A stretch of DNA of 64,000 nucleotides from Barnesiella propionica (GTDB taxonomy: Bacteria > Bacteroidota > Bacteroidia > Bacteroidales > Barnesiellaceae). The first letter of the stretch is position 1; the number at the start of each line of letters is the position of its first letter. Below are positions 18,031 through 26,384 of the stretch, in pieces. A program made the position numbers and the translations under genes. The stretch is taken from the NCBI RefSeq assembly GCF_025567045.1, contig NZ_JAOQJK010000003.1:310001-374000 (forward strand), written 5' to 3'. The notes beneath the pieces are model-generated. The model was not told where the DNA came from. It searched no databases and saw only the letters and a program-made list of their open reading frames with translations.

Positions 18031-18741
18031 ATGTTTCCTTTACTTTCTATCTCGGCACAGACCGATACAGCCATGGCATTAACGCCTCCCGATCTCACCC
18101 CTGCCGCATCCGCCATACCCGACCTGAATATGTGGGACCTGGCATTGAAAGGCGGGGTCATGATGATTCCTTTATTATTGCTTTCGATCCTGGCTATCTA
18201 TATTTTCATAGAAAGATTGGTGGTCATACGTAAAGCGGCTAAAAACGACAATACATTCATGGAGCGCATTAAAGATTATATTCATGACGGAGAGATCGAC
18301 ACGGCGATGAACCTGTGCAAAAAGACGAATACCCCTTATTCACGGCTTATCGCCAAAGGTATATCCCGCCTGGGACGTCCCATGAACGACGTATTGGTTG
18401 CGATTGAGAATGTAGGCAACATCGAGATAGCCAAATTGGAAAAAGGATTTTCTTTACTGGCAACGACTGCTGCAGGAGCACCCATGATAGGATTCCTGGG
18501 AACCGTAACCGGTATGGTACGCGCATTTTATAATATGGCGTCAGCCGGCAACAATGCCGATATTACCACTCTTTCGGGCGGTATCTATGAAGCACTGGTA
18601 ACCACCGTCGCCGGTCTTATAGTAGGTATTATCGCAATGTTCGCTTATAACTATCTGGTATCTATGGTAAACGGAGTAGTGAACCAGTTGGAAGCGAAAA
18701 CAATGGAGTTTATGGATTTACTGAACGAACCTGCCGAATAA
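18031..18741 (+). CDS. exbB: MotA/TolQ/ExbB proton channel family protein
   Basis: The 236-residue product starts at the ATG at 18031, just past the pdxJ stop; reading from further upstream would overlap pdxJ. A first membrane helix (MMIPLLLLSILAIYIFIERL) is followed by a cytoplasmic loop and a conserved helix pair with TTAAGAPMIGFLGTVTGMVR and LVTTVAGLIVGIIAMFAYNY. These are the hallmarks of the ExbB/TolQ stator, which forms the proton channel that energises TonB- or TolA-type proteins in the inner membrane. ExbD and a TonB-like protein follow immediately, so this is a complete energy-transduction module. Confidence 0.93.
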   Translation: MFPLLSISAQTDTAMALTPPDLTPAASAIPDLNMWDLALKGGVMMIPLLLLSILAIYIFIERLVVIRKAAKNDNTFMERIKDYIHDGEIDTAMNLCKKTNTPYSRLIAKGISRLGRPMNDVLVAIENVGNIEIAKLEKGFSLLATTAAGAPMIGFLGTVTGMVRAFYNMASAGNNADITTLSGGIYEALVTTVAGLIVGIIAMFAYNYLVSMVNGVVNQLEAKTMEFMDLLNEPAE

Positions 18742-18752
18742 AACCGATAATC

Positions 18753-19172
18753 ATGGCCCTGAAACGAAGACATAAGATAGAATCGAATTTCAGTATGGCA
18801 TCTATGACCGATGTTATTTTTCTGTTACTCATATTTTTCATGGTAACTTCAACGATCGTTTTTCCTAATTCTATAAAAGTAAACCTGCCGCAAAGCAAAC
18901 AACAAACAGCGGCGAAACCCGTAGCACGCATTACGATAGATGAAAATATGAATTATTTCGTCGCTTACGGCAGTGAACGTTCGCAGGAAGTTTCCTATCA
19001 GGAACTGAGCGATTTTCTGACAAACCTGCAGAAAAAAGATCCGGACACGTACGTAGCCCTTTACGCCGATGAAATAATCCCGTACAGAGAAATAGTTAAA
19101 ATACTGAACATAGCCAACGAGAACAAATTAAAAATGGTATTAGCGACACGCCCATTACGTTCCGATAAATAA
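18753..19172 (+). CDS. exbD: ExbD/TolR biopolymer transport protein
   Basis: The 139-residue product has a short cytoplasmic start, one membrane helix with the proton-binding aspartate in MTDVIFLLLIFFMVTSTIVF, and a periplasmic domain. This is the ExbD partner of the preceding ExbB. The start lies 11 bp after the exbB stop. Confidence 0.93.
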   Translation: MALKRRHKIESNFSMASMTDVIFLLLIFFMVTSTIVFPNSIKVNLPQSKQQTAAKPVARITIDENMNYFVAYGSERSQEVSYQELSDFLTNLQKKDPDTYVALYADEIIPYREIVKILNIANENKLKMVLATRPLRSDK

Positions 19173-19192
19173 AAAACACTAATCTGTTTCCC

Positions 19193-19978
19193 GTGAAAGA
19201 ATCTTCACAAAATAATAAAATATACGGTATCATAGGGACAATAATATTTCATGCCCTGTTGCTGCTGCTACTTTGGATGATCACATTCGAACGTCCTGTA
19301 GTTCCTGTGGATACAGGTAGCGGAGTACTCGTACAGTTAGGAAATACGGATGAAGCCAGCGGAATGTTCGAACCGTTCCAACCGGAAGATGTCATTACTC
19401 AGGAAACACAGGATGAAACGGCTCAGGAACCAGACGAGGATATCATATCACAAGAGACAGAAGAAAGCGACGTAACAGCGAAACCAAAAGAAAAAGAGGA
19501 AAAACAGAAAAAAGAAACTACTCAAAAAGAGAAAAAGCCAAAAGAGGATACCCGCATCGACGATAAAATAAAGAATGCCTTCGGAAAAGGAAATTCTGCT
19601 GACGGCAGCCGGGGTACATCTTCCCAGGGCGAGGGAGTACAAGGTAATCCTTTCGGGAATTCCTCTTCAGGAGAGCTTACAGGAGTAGGAGGATACGGAG
19701 GTTACAATCTCGGAGGAAGAGGACTTGTGGGAGGACTACCACGGCCCCAATACGATAGCAGTAACGACGAAGGAACCATCGCCGTTTCCATTACCGTAAA
19801 TCAGCAAGGACGCGTTATCAGTGCTATCGCTACCGTCAAAGGAAGTAAAGGAACGGCATTTTCAAACCCTAACCTGAGAAAATCGGCTGAGAATGCAGCC
19901 CGGAAAGCAGTCTTTGAGACCGGTAACAGTGCAGGAAACCAATCGGGAGTTATTGTATATCATTTCAAACAAAATTAA
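19193..19978 (+). CDS. TonB-like energy transducer
   Basis: The 261-residue product uses a GTG start at 19193, 20 bp after exbD. An N-terminal membrane anchor (IIGTIIFHALLLLLLWMITF) precedes a long Glu/Lys/Gln-rich periplasmic spacer (about 60-130), a Gly-rich stretch, and a C-terminal domain (EGTIAVSITVNQQGRVISAI and the rest to residue 261) in the TonB/TolA C-terminal style. It should carry proton-motive force from the ExbB-ExbD complex to outer-membrane receptors. The acidic-basic spacer differs from the Pro-rich one in E. coli TonB but does the same spanning job. Confidence 0.85.
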   Translation: MKESSQNNKIYGIIGTIIFHALLLLLLWMITFERPVVPVDTGSGVLVQLGNTDEASGMFEPFQPEDVITQETQDETAQEPDEDIISQETEESDVTAKPKEKEEKQKKETTQKEKKPKEDTRIDDKIKNAFGKGNSADGSRGTSSQGEGVQGNPFGNSSSGELTGVGGYGGYNLGGRGLVGGLPRPQYDSSNDEGTIAVSITVNQQGRVISAIATVKGSKGTAFSNPNLRKSAENAARKAVFETGNSAGNQSGVIVYHFKQN

Positions 19979-19995
19979 AATACCCCTTTATAAAC

Positions 19996-20028
19996 AAAAC
20001 AGAGTCCGTTTTTCCCAGGCTCTGTTTT
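19996..20028. terminator. Bidirectional terminator between the tonB-like gene and the convergent secreted protein gene
   Basis: AAAACAGAG and CTCTGTTTT pair across a 15-base loop, with T-rich flanks for both strands. The two flanking genes converge on it. Confidence 0.7.
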
Positions 20029-20044
20029 ATTTCATTTGAATATA

Positions 20045-21022
20045 TTAATAACCCAGCCTGATATTATCTATCCAGAACATATTACCGATACTACCCAGAT
20101 AAGCCGTACCGCATGCCGAGGAAGCCATTACCAGCATATGGGTAACTTCTTCATCTTCCTTTCCCCAGCCGACTTCATGTACAGGAACTATTTTTCCTTT
20201 GCTGTTCTGACAATAATAACATTTATCTTCAGGAATCAGCCCCATATACGGTTTATAAAAAGAATGCTTGGTAATATCGCCATAATAAACAGGCATTACA
20301 TGATTGTTTACCCATCCTGACGTACTATTTACAAATCGTTCCCGTCCTGTACCCACGCGATGCGCATATACATTACCATCGGCATCTTCCCAACGATGCT
20401 GAAGCAATATATATACTTCCGCACTATCTTTTCCGGCAACTTTTTTCATGGAACTGAATCCTGTAGATAGTGTTCTGTAATTATCTCCGGTAGCTTTTAC
20501 TTTATAATCAAATATAAGAGATTTCGGTCTTTTCGTAAAAGGAATTCCCATATCCATTTTACTATATGGATCATTTGTCGAACGTATAGGCTCATGCACC
20601 TTCCCCAGGAAGATACTACCGCTCACCAGCACTTTCAGGTTTACCATACCTATTACCTTACAATTCTCTATAATAGTCTTCATGCAAGCACACCGTCCTC
20701 CCGTTTCACGATCTTCCGGGAAAACCGTATTACTGGTTTTCACGATTCCCATTACATTAGCCATAACATTCGATGAAGCCCAAGGTGAACCACCCATATT
20801 ACTATACGCCTTATTACCCTCTATATGTTTGTTCGGAGCGATAGCATAAACCTGTTTCTTCTTACCGCCTAATAATGCGGATTCGCTTATATCCCGTGTC
20901 ACCCAGTTTTCAAAATCACCGAAAGGAATAAGTTCCGTATGTGACTGAGCCTGTATAAAAGGAACCGTCGATGCGGCCATAAATAATGACAGACACCACA
21001 AATTAATTTTTTTTATTATCAT
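20045..21022 (-). CDS. Secreted hypothetical protein (possible PCMD-type domain)
   Basis: The 325-residue product has a signal peptide ending FIQAQ (about residues 1-25). The mature protein begins with a beta-rich domain (LIPFGDFENWVTRDI). In style it resembles the PCMD putative carbohydrate-binding domain of Bacteroidetes outer-membrane and secreted proteins, but this is from memory and weak. Cysteines occur in pairs (CACMK; CYYC), which fits an oxidising location. It is transcribed away from the steroid-reductase operon on its own promoter and converges with tonB. No function can be stated. Confidence 0.65.
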   Translation of the reverse strand: MIIKKINLWCLSLFMAASTVPFIQAQSHTELIPFGDFENWVTRDISESALLGGKKKQVYAIAPNKHIEGNKAYSNMGGSPWASSNVMANVMGIVKTSNTVFPEDRETGGRCACMKTIIENCKVIGMVNLKVLVSGSIFLGKVHEPIRSTNDPYSKMDMGIPFTKRPKSLIFDYKVKATGDNYRTLSTGFSSMKKVAGKDSAEVYILLQHRWEDADGNVYAHRVGTGRERFVNSTSGWVNNHVMPVYYGDITKHSFYKPYMGLIPEDKCYYCQNSKGKIVPVHEVGWGKEDEEVTHMLVMASSACGTAYLGSIGNMFWIDNIRLGY

Positions 21023-21339
21023 AATCCTTATTTTTCTAATATCAAGATAACCTGTATTGGGTTGTAAAGTTATGGTATAGGATTCTTTTTAAAACATAAT
21101 TAGTCTTTTTTAGTATTAAGCTGAATCTATATCCTTCAGTCCATGGGGGTATTTGCCATATATTAACCGGATAAAGCGGAATATACGTTTATCCGGAAAA
21201 ATATAAAAATTGTATAAATTCATTCTAATAAATAAACTATCTAAAGCTGGCCCAGCCAATCATTTATTTTTAATATCTTTGTAAAAATCCTTAATAGAAG
21301 GATAACTTTTATAACCGGTTAATACAAAAAACACATATA
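21023..21339. promoter_or_regulatory. Divergent control region between the secreted protein gene and the steroid-reductase operon
   Basis: This 317-bp gap holds no gene. A 9-bp inverted repeat (CCGGATAAA at 21167-21175 and TTTATCCGG at 21188-21196) lies in its middle. A perfect 11-nt palindrome, GCTGGCCCAGC, lies at 21246-21256. A TAnnTTTG element (TATCTTTG) sits at 21274-21281, 58 bp before the first operon gene. The palindrome sits just where a -33 element would be, which suggests an operator, but no regulator gene is adjacent. Confidence 0.45.
21274..21281 (+). promoter_or_regulatory. Probable promoter of the steroid-reductase operon
   Basis: TATCTTTG matches TAnnTTTG, 58 bp before the 5-alpha-reductase ATG. 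The -33 zone lacks TTTG and is occupied by the palindrome GCTGGCCCAGC, so an activator or repressor may act here. Confidence 0.5.
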
Positions 21340-22104
21340 ATGGCAGAAATATTTAACACATTCCTGGTGGTTATGGCTCTCGTAGCCCTCGTCGTTTTCA
21401 TAGCTTTATATTTCGTAGAAGCAGGATACGGGATGTTGTTCAATAAAAAATGGGGACTGTCCATTCCAAATCGTTGGGGGTGGATGCTTATGGAAGCCCC
21501 TGTTTTTATAGCCATGGCGGCCCTATGGTATTTTTCAGACCGCCGCACAGAACCCGTCTGTCTGTGTTTTTTTCTTCTTTTCCAGTTGCATTATCTACAA
21601 AGAGCGTTCATATTTCCATTCCTGATAAAAGGAAATAGCCGTATGCCTTTAGGTATTATATCCATGGGAATTTTCTTCAATATACTGAATGCCCTGATGC
21701 AAGGAGGATGGATATTTTATATTTCGTCTCCGGAGCGATACCCTGTAAGCTGGTTCCATTCCCCCCAATTTATTATAGGAACTATACTATTCTTTTGCGG
21801 GATGTTCATCAATATACATTCCGACAAGATTATCAGGGACTTACGTAAGCCAGGAGATAAACGCCATTATATTCCCCGGGGCGGAATGTTCCGTTATGTC
21901 TCATCTGCCAACTATTTCGGTGAGATACTGGAATGGACAGGATTCGCAGTGCTCACCTGGTCGTGGGCAGGCGCTGTATTTGCATGGTGGACATTCGCTA
22001 ATCTCACTCCCCGGTCGGCAGCTCTTTACCGCCGTTATAAAAATGAATTCGGCAATGAATTCACAAAAGAAAAACGAAAACGAATCATACCCTTTATTTA
22101 TTGA
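21340..22104 (+). CDS. Steroid 5-alpha-reductase family membrane enzyme (3-oxo-5-alpha-steroid 4-dehydrogenase)
   Basis: The 254-residue product has about six membrane helices and the C-terminal signature of the SRD5A family: a GGMFRYVSSANYFGEILEW segment that lines up with the NYFGE..EW motif of mammalian 5-alpha-reductases, and an end RRYKNEF....KRKRIIPFIY like the family's A-LIPFIF terminus. Members reduce the C4-C5 double bond of 3-oxo-delta4-steroids with NADPH to give the 5-alpha (flat) A/B ring. Length (about 255) matches human SRD5A1. It heads a tight four-gene operon; the next gene starts 6 bp after its stop. Substrate is inferred: delta4-3-oxo bile acids or steroid hormones. Confidence 0.9.
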   Translation: MAEIFNTFLVVMALVALVVFIALYFVEAGYGMLFNKKWGLSIPNRWGWMLMEAPVFIAMAALWYFSDRRTEPVCLCFFLLFQLHYLQRAFIFPFLIKGNSRMPLGIISMGIFFNILNALMQGGWIFYISSPERYPVSWFHSPQFIIGTILFFCGMFINIHSDKIIRDLRKPGDKRHYIPRGGMFRYVSSANYFGEILEWTGFAVLTWSWAGAVFAWWTFANLTPRSAALYRRYKNEFGNEFTKEKRKRIIPFIY

Positions 22105-22110
22105 CGACTT

Positions 22111-23352
22111 ATGGAATTACCGGAAAACAAAACTTCAGTACTTTTCACTCCTGGAAATATAGGTCCCGTTACCCTCCGCAACCGCACCATACGTGCGGCA
22201 GCTTTCGAAGGGATGTGTGCCGGAAATGCACCCACCGAATTATTATATAATTATCATAAAAGCGTGGCAGCCGGAGGTATAGGAATGACAACCCTAGCCT
22301 ATGCTTCGGTAACACGAAACGGGCTTTCCTTTCCACATCAGCTTTGGATGAGAGAGGAGATAATAAAACCACTCAGAGAGATTACAGATGCGATACATAA
22401 CGAAGGAGCAAAAGCTTCCATACAATTGGGACATTGCGGTAACATGTCTAAAAAAAGTGTGGCAGGACAACTTCCCGTCTCCGCATCGACAGGATTCAAC
22501 CTATACTCACCTACCTTTGTCAGAGGTTTAAGAAAAGACGAGATCAAAAATATAGCCCGTGCTTTCGGTAACGCAGTGAACCTTGCCAGAGACTCGGGAT
22601 TCGATGCGGTGGAAATCCATGCCGGACATGGATATCTTATCAGCCAGTTCCTTTCTCCTTACACAAACCACCGAAAAGACGAATTCGGGGGATCACTGGA
22701 CAACCGCATGAGATTCATGCGTATGGCAATGGAAGAGGTAATGAAAGCCGCAGGTAACGACATGGGTATATTGGTAAAAACCAATATGAGAGACGGATTT
22801 AAAGGCGGCATAGAGATAGAAGAAGCCCTGACTATTGCCCGGGAGCTGGAGAACCTCGGAGCACATGCCCTCATATTAAGCGGCGGATTCGTGAGTAAAG
22901 CGCCCATGTATGTCATGAGAGGAAAGATGCCGATCACTTCCATGACCTATTATATGAAACAACTTTGGTTGAAATATGGAGTACGTATGGCCGGGAGATT
23001 CATGATTCCGAATAAACCTTTCAAAGAAGCCTATTTCCTGGAAGATGCCCTAAAATTCAGGCAAACACTAAAATTACCATTAGTCTATGTCGGCGGGCTC
23101 GTCTCCCGTCCGGTTATCGACCAGGTGCTGGACAGCGGATTCGAGTTCGTTCAGATGGCCCGGGCACTCATCAACGAACCGGATTTCGTAAACCGCATGA
23201 AAAACGAAAATGAACAAAGATGCGGATGCGACCATATGAATTACTGTATAGCACGCATGTATTCCCGGGAAATGGCCTGCCATAAGCACATAGCCGGAGA
23301 ACTGCCCAAATGCATAAGGAAAGAGATAGAACATGAAATGGCAAAGCGATAA
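22111..23352 (+). CDS. Old Yellow Enzyme family NADH:flavin oxidoreductase
   Basis: The 413-residue product is an FMN TIM barrel: LFTPGNIGPVTLRNRTIRAA at the start, QLGHCGN, the active-site HAGHGYLISQFLSPYTNHRK and DEFGGSLDNR motifs, and a C-terminal Cys cluster (RCGCDHMNYCIARMYSREMA then C). It matches the barrel half of BaiCD/BaiH and 2,4-dienoyl-CoA reductase, but the second FAD/NAD half of those 640-residue enzymes is missing. Barrel-only versions occur as 3-oxo-delta4-steroid 5-beta-reductases in gut Bacteroidales. In this operon it would be the 5-beta counterpart of the 5-alpha-reductase. Its end overlaps the next gene by 20 bp. Confidence 0.88.
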   Translation: MELPENKTSVLFTPGNIGPVTLRNRTIRAAAFEGMCAGNAPTELLYNYHKSVAAGGIGMTTLAYASVTRNGLSFPHQLWMREEIIKPLREITDAIHNEGAKASIQLGHCGNMSKKSVAGQLPVSASTGFNLYSPTFVRGLRKDEIKNIARAFGNAVNLARDSGFDAVEIHAGHGYLISQFLSPYTNHRKDEFGGSLDNRMRFMRMAMEEVMKAAGNDMGILVKTNMRDGFKGGIEIEEALTIARELENLGAHALILSGGFVSKAPMYVMRGKMPITSMTYYMKQLWLKYGVRMAGRFMIPNKPFKEAYFLEDALKFRQTLKLPLVYVGGLVSRPVIDQVLDSGFEFVQMARALINEPDFVNRMKNENEQRCGCDHMNYCIARMYSREMACHKHIAGELPKCIRKEIEHEMAKR

Positions 23353-24139
23353 AAATACCCCAAACCGTACGGCGCTCATCACTGGAGCCAGTTCAGGAAT
23401 CGGGCTGGAATACAGCCGGCAACTCGCTGCAAAAGGTTTCGATCTGGTTATGGTTAGTAATGAACCGGAAGAGATCATGAGAACATCCGGAAAAATAGCC
23501 GAAGAATATAAGATCAAAACAATTCCTTATTATATAGACCTGGGCCGCCCCGATGCGGCAAAAGAGCTGTTCGAGTGGACCATATCACGGCAAATTCAGG
23601 TAGACATACTCATAAATAACGCCGGCATATTTATATTTCGTGAAGTTACCGATACTCCTGCCGAACGCATACAAACGCTTATTGACCTGCATATCTCTAC
23701 CGTAACGAAACTTTGCCGGTTATTCGCAGAAGATATGAAAAAAAGAAAAAAAGGATATATCCTGAACATGTCCTCTATGTCCTGCTGGATGCCTATGCCG
23801 GGAATAGCTCTTTATACTGCCAGCAAAGCTTATATACGTGTATTCTCCCGTTCACTCCATTACGAACTGAAAGAAGAAGGTATTACAGTAACCACCGTTT
23901 GTCCCGGCGGTATTGCCACAGGATTATACAATTTACCGGAAAATCTTTTGAAACTGGGCGTCAGGCTGGGTATTCTCATGACACCGCAAAAGATGGTTAA
24001 AAAAGCATTGAAAGCTCTTTTCAATGGCAAACAACAAATCATACCGGGATGGATAAACCGCATGTACATTCCTTTAGTAGCCATCATGCCTGCCCGTATG
24101 CGACTTATTGTAAAACACAAGTTATTGAAAAATGCGTAA
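23333..24139 (+). CDS. Short-chain dehydrogenase/reductase (17-beta-HSD-like)
   Basis: The 268-residue product has the classical SDR features: cofactor motif TGASSGIG near residue 18, NNAG at about 102, catalytic Ser in MSSMS and YxxxK in YTASKAYIR. The arrangement and the CPGG..T..Y tail region resemble 17-beta-hydroxysteroid dehydrogenase type 3/12-like SDRs. No acidic residue typical of NAD preference is obvious after beta-2, so NADP use is possible. The start overlaps the reductase gene by 20 bp, and the end overlaps the next SDR by 8 bp, so all are coupled. A hydroxysteroid dehydrogenase role is inferred from the operon. Confidence 0.85.
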   Translation: MKWQSDKNTPNRTALITGASSGIGLEYSRQLAAKGFDLVMVSNEPEEIMRTSGKIAEEYKIKTIPYYIDLGRPDAAKELFEWTISRQIQVDILINNAGIFIFREVTDTPAERIQTLIDLHISTVTKLCRLFAEDMKKRKKGYILNMSSMSCWMPMPGIALYTASKAYIRVFSRSLHYELKEEGITVTTVCPGGIATGLYNLPENLLKLGVRLGILMTPQKMVKKALKALFNGKQQIIPGWINRMYIPLVAIMPARMRLIVKHKLLKNA

Positions 24140-24962
24140 AAACACGGTTATTGTTACAGGGGCGAGCGGGAGTATAGGAAAAGCGATTACCATAGCTTTG
24201 GTTCAACAAGGATACCCTGTTATAATGGCATGCAGGAACATCGAGAAAGCCGAAAAAACAAAGCAGGAAATCTTGATAAAAAATAAAAGCGGTCTCGCGG
24301 AAGTGTTACCGCTCGACCTTTCTTCTCAAAAGTCAATCCGTCACTTCGGAAAACTGATAACCAGCCGTAAAGAAAGTATCGGTTGTCTCATTAACAACGC
24401 GGGTATCATGTGTAAAGATTATTGCCGGACAGCCGAAGGCATAGAAATGACAATGGGGGTCAACTTCATAGGGACCGCCCTTCTTACAGAAATACTTATC
24501 CCCATGATGCTCCCCGGAAGCCGTATATTATTTACTTCTTCCATCACCCGCAAAACAGGAACGATAGATAACAACATGTTGAATCCGCAAATCGAAAAGT
24601 ACAGACGATTCAAGTCATACGGAAGTTCAAAACTGGCTATTACTATCTATGCATCAGAACTTTCGGAGCGACTGGCCGGAAAAATAAATGTGAACGTTAC
24701 CGATCCCGGTATAGTGGACAGCAACATGATAACCATGCACCAGTGGTTCGACCCTTTGGCCGACATATTATTCCGGCCACTTATAAAAACGCCCGGGCAA
24801 GGGGCCGTGGGAGCTATCTATGCGGCTACGTCGAACGAGGTTTCCGGTATTAGCGGGTACCTTTTTACTGGGCGGAAATACCGACCTCTTTCCAAAAACA
24901 TACGGTTACATCCCCAGCGTTCTTTTATACGGGAAGTCGTTCAGAAATATTCTGCCAGATAA
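24132..24962 (+). CDS. Short-chain dehydrogenase/reductase (retinol-dehydrogenase-like)
   Basis: The 276-residue product shows TGASGSIG near its start, ACRN after the second strand (an NADP-type Arg), NNAGIM, and the catalytic YGSSK motif. The pattern is that of retinol dehydrogenase/WWOX-type SDRs. It is the fourth and last gene of the steroid-reductase operon and overlaps the preceding SDR by 8 bp. Together the two SDRs could oxidise and re-reduce a ring hydroxyl (for example at C3), making and consuming the 3-oxo-delta4 substrate of the reductases. A strong terminator follows. Confidence 0.85.
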   Translation: MRKNTVIVTGASGSIGKAITIALVQQGYPVIMACRNIEKAEKTKQEILIKNKSGLAEVLPLDLSSQKSIRHFGKLITSRKESIGCLINNAGIMCKDYCRTAEGIEMTMGVNFIGTALLTEILIPMMLPGSRILFTSSITRKTGTIDNNMLNPQIEKYRRFKSYGSSKLAITIYASELSERLAGKINVNVTDPGIVDSNMITMHQWFDPLADILFRPLIKTPGQGAVGAIYAATSNEVSGISGYLFTGRKYRPLSKNIRLHPQRSFIREVVQKYSAR

Positions 24963-24978
24963 TCCGGCATTTATTAAA

Positions 24979-25018
24979 AATGAAAAGGGAAACGAGTGTG
25001 CTCGTTTCCCTTTTCATT
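24979..25018. terminator. Strong bidirectional terminator between the SDR gene and fba
   Basis: An 18-bp perfect stem (AATGAAAAGGGAAACGAG with its complement) around TGTG separates the two convergent genes; A/T runs on both sides of the stem serve both directions. Confidence 0.85.
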
Positions 25019-25035
25019 ATATACTAAAATATGTA

Positions 25036-26037
25036 TTAGCAAGAAAGTTTACCGGCAGAGCCCAGTACTTTTTCAATTTTGTGTTTATACAATTTTTTCA
25101 TATTGTCACGAGCCGGACCTAAATATTTACGCGGGTCAAATTCTGCTGGTTTTTCAGCGAACACCTGACGAATAGCGGCTGTCATGGCCAAACGGCTGTC
25201 AGAATCGATATTGATCTTACAAACGGCAGATTTAGCGGCTTTACGAAGCTCTTCTTCAGGAATACCGATAGCATCTTTCAACGCACCACCGAATTTATTA
25301 ATAGTTTCGACTTCTTCCTGAGGAACCGAAGATGAACCGTGAAGAACGATAGGGAATCCCGGAAGTTCTTTTTCTACGCCTTCCAATACATCGAATGCCA
25401 AAGGAGGAGGAACCAGACGACCGTTCGCATCACGGGTACATTGTGCAGGAGTGAATTTATTAGCTCCGTGAGAAGTACCGATAGAGATAGCTAAACTGTC
25501 GCAACCTGTTTTGGTTACAAAGTCCACAACTTCTTCGGGTTTCGTATAAGTATGATGTTCGGCAACAACGTCATCTTCTACACCTGCCAATACACCCAGC
25601 TCTCCTTCCACCGTTACATCGAACTGATGAGCATAGTCAACTACTTTCTTGGTCAATGCGACATTTTCATCGTAAGGAAGATGTGAACCGTCGATCATAA
25701 CAGAAGAGAAACCCATGTCGATACAGGATTTGCAAGTCTCGAATGAATCACCGTGGTCAAGGTGAAGAACTATTTCAGGTTTTTCACAACCTAATTCTTT
25801 TGCATATTCTACAGCGCCTTCTGCCATATAACGCAATAAAGTTTGGTTTGCATACTGGCGAGCACCCTTGGAAACCTGGAGGATAACCGGAGATTTTGTT
25901 TCAACAGCAGCCTGTATAATAGCCTGCAATTGTTCCATATTATTGAAATTAAAGGCGGGGATTGCATATCCTCCTTTAATAGCTTTAGCAAACATTTCTC
26001 TGGTGTTTACTAATCCTAACTCTTTATAACTTACCAT
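25036..26037 (-). CDS. fba: Class II fructose-bisphosphate aldolase
   Basis: The 333-residue product cleaves fructose 1,6-bisphosphate to dihydroxyacetone phosphate and glyceraldehyde 3-phosphate in glycolysis. It is the zinc-dependent class II type: LHLDHGDSFE holds the catalytic Asp and a zinc His, VEGELGVLAG and the HHTYTKPEEV loop follow, and ISIGTSHG with VLHGSSSVPQ form the phosphate site. Length and wording match the long-form enzyme of Bacteroidetes. It stands alone with its own promoter about 40 bp upstream. Confidence 0.96.
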   Translation of the reverse strand: MVSYKELGLVNTREMFAKAIKGGYAIPAFNFNNMEQLQAIIQAAVETKSPVILQVSKGARQYANQTLLRYMAEGAVEYAKELGCEKPEIVLHLDHGDSFETCKSCIDMGFSSVMIDGSHLPYDENVALTKKVVDYAHQFDVTVEGELGVLAGVEDDVVAEHHTYTKPEEVVDFVTKTGCDSLAISIGTSHGANKFTPAQCTRDANGRLVPPPLAFDVLEGVEKELPGFPIVLHGSSSVPQEEVETINKFGGALKDAIGIPEEELRKAAKSAVCKINIDSDSRLAMTAAIRQVFAEKPAEFDPRKYLGPARDNMKKLYKHKIEKVLGSAGKLSC

Positions 26038-26076
26038 TTTTGAATAGAAATTAGCGTTAATAAATTATTATCTGTG

Positions 26077-26084
26077 CAAAGGTA
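26077..26084 (-). promoter_or_regulatory. Probable fba promoter
   Basis: The minus strand reads TACCTTTG, matching TAnnTTTG, 40 bp before the fba start. The -33 area is A/T-rich without a clean TTTG. Confidence 0.5.
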
Positions 26085-26172
26085 CAAATTATTATACAAT
26101 CTTACGGCGGGAAGATGAAAAATTAGAGAATTTATCAGCCATTTTTAATTAAAAAACATTTATCGGGATTCA

Positions 26173-26194
26173 TTTGTAATCCCGGGATTACAAA
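26173..26194. promoter_or_regulatory. 22-bp perfect palindrome between fba and speA
   Basis: TTTGTAATCC and CGGGATTACAAA read as a continuous 22-bp perfect palindrome. Its left half can also pair with CGGGATT at 26164-26170, giving two mutually exclusive hairpins. It lies 89 bp upstream of the fba -7 element and 83 bp upstream of the speA -7 element. No T-run follows, so an operator is more likely than a terminator. Confidence 0.5.
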
Positions 26195-26276
26195 CAGGCC
26201 GCACACCTTTTTCAGCTCTTCACATCCGATGCTTTATTTTAATCGCCTCCGGTTTCCACTATTCAATAATTATATT

Positions 26277-26284
26277 TACTTTTG
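26277..26284 (+). promoter_or_regulatory. Probable speA promoter
   Basis: TACTTTTG matches TAnnTTTG and is followed by a leader of roughly 95 nt before the speA ATG. The leader has no recognisable riboswitch. Confidence 0.5.
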
Positions 26285-26384
26285 CAGTTTTGTGTATTAT
26301 GCGGTATTGGCACCTGATATATCCAGATTGCCTTATTCCGGGAAATATGGATTTACTAACTAATTAAAATCTGTTATACGAATC

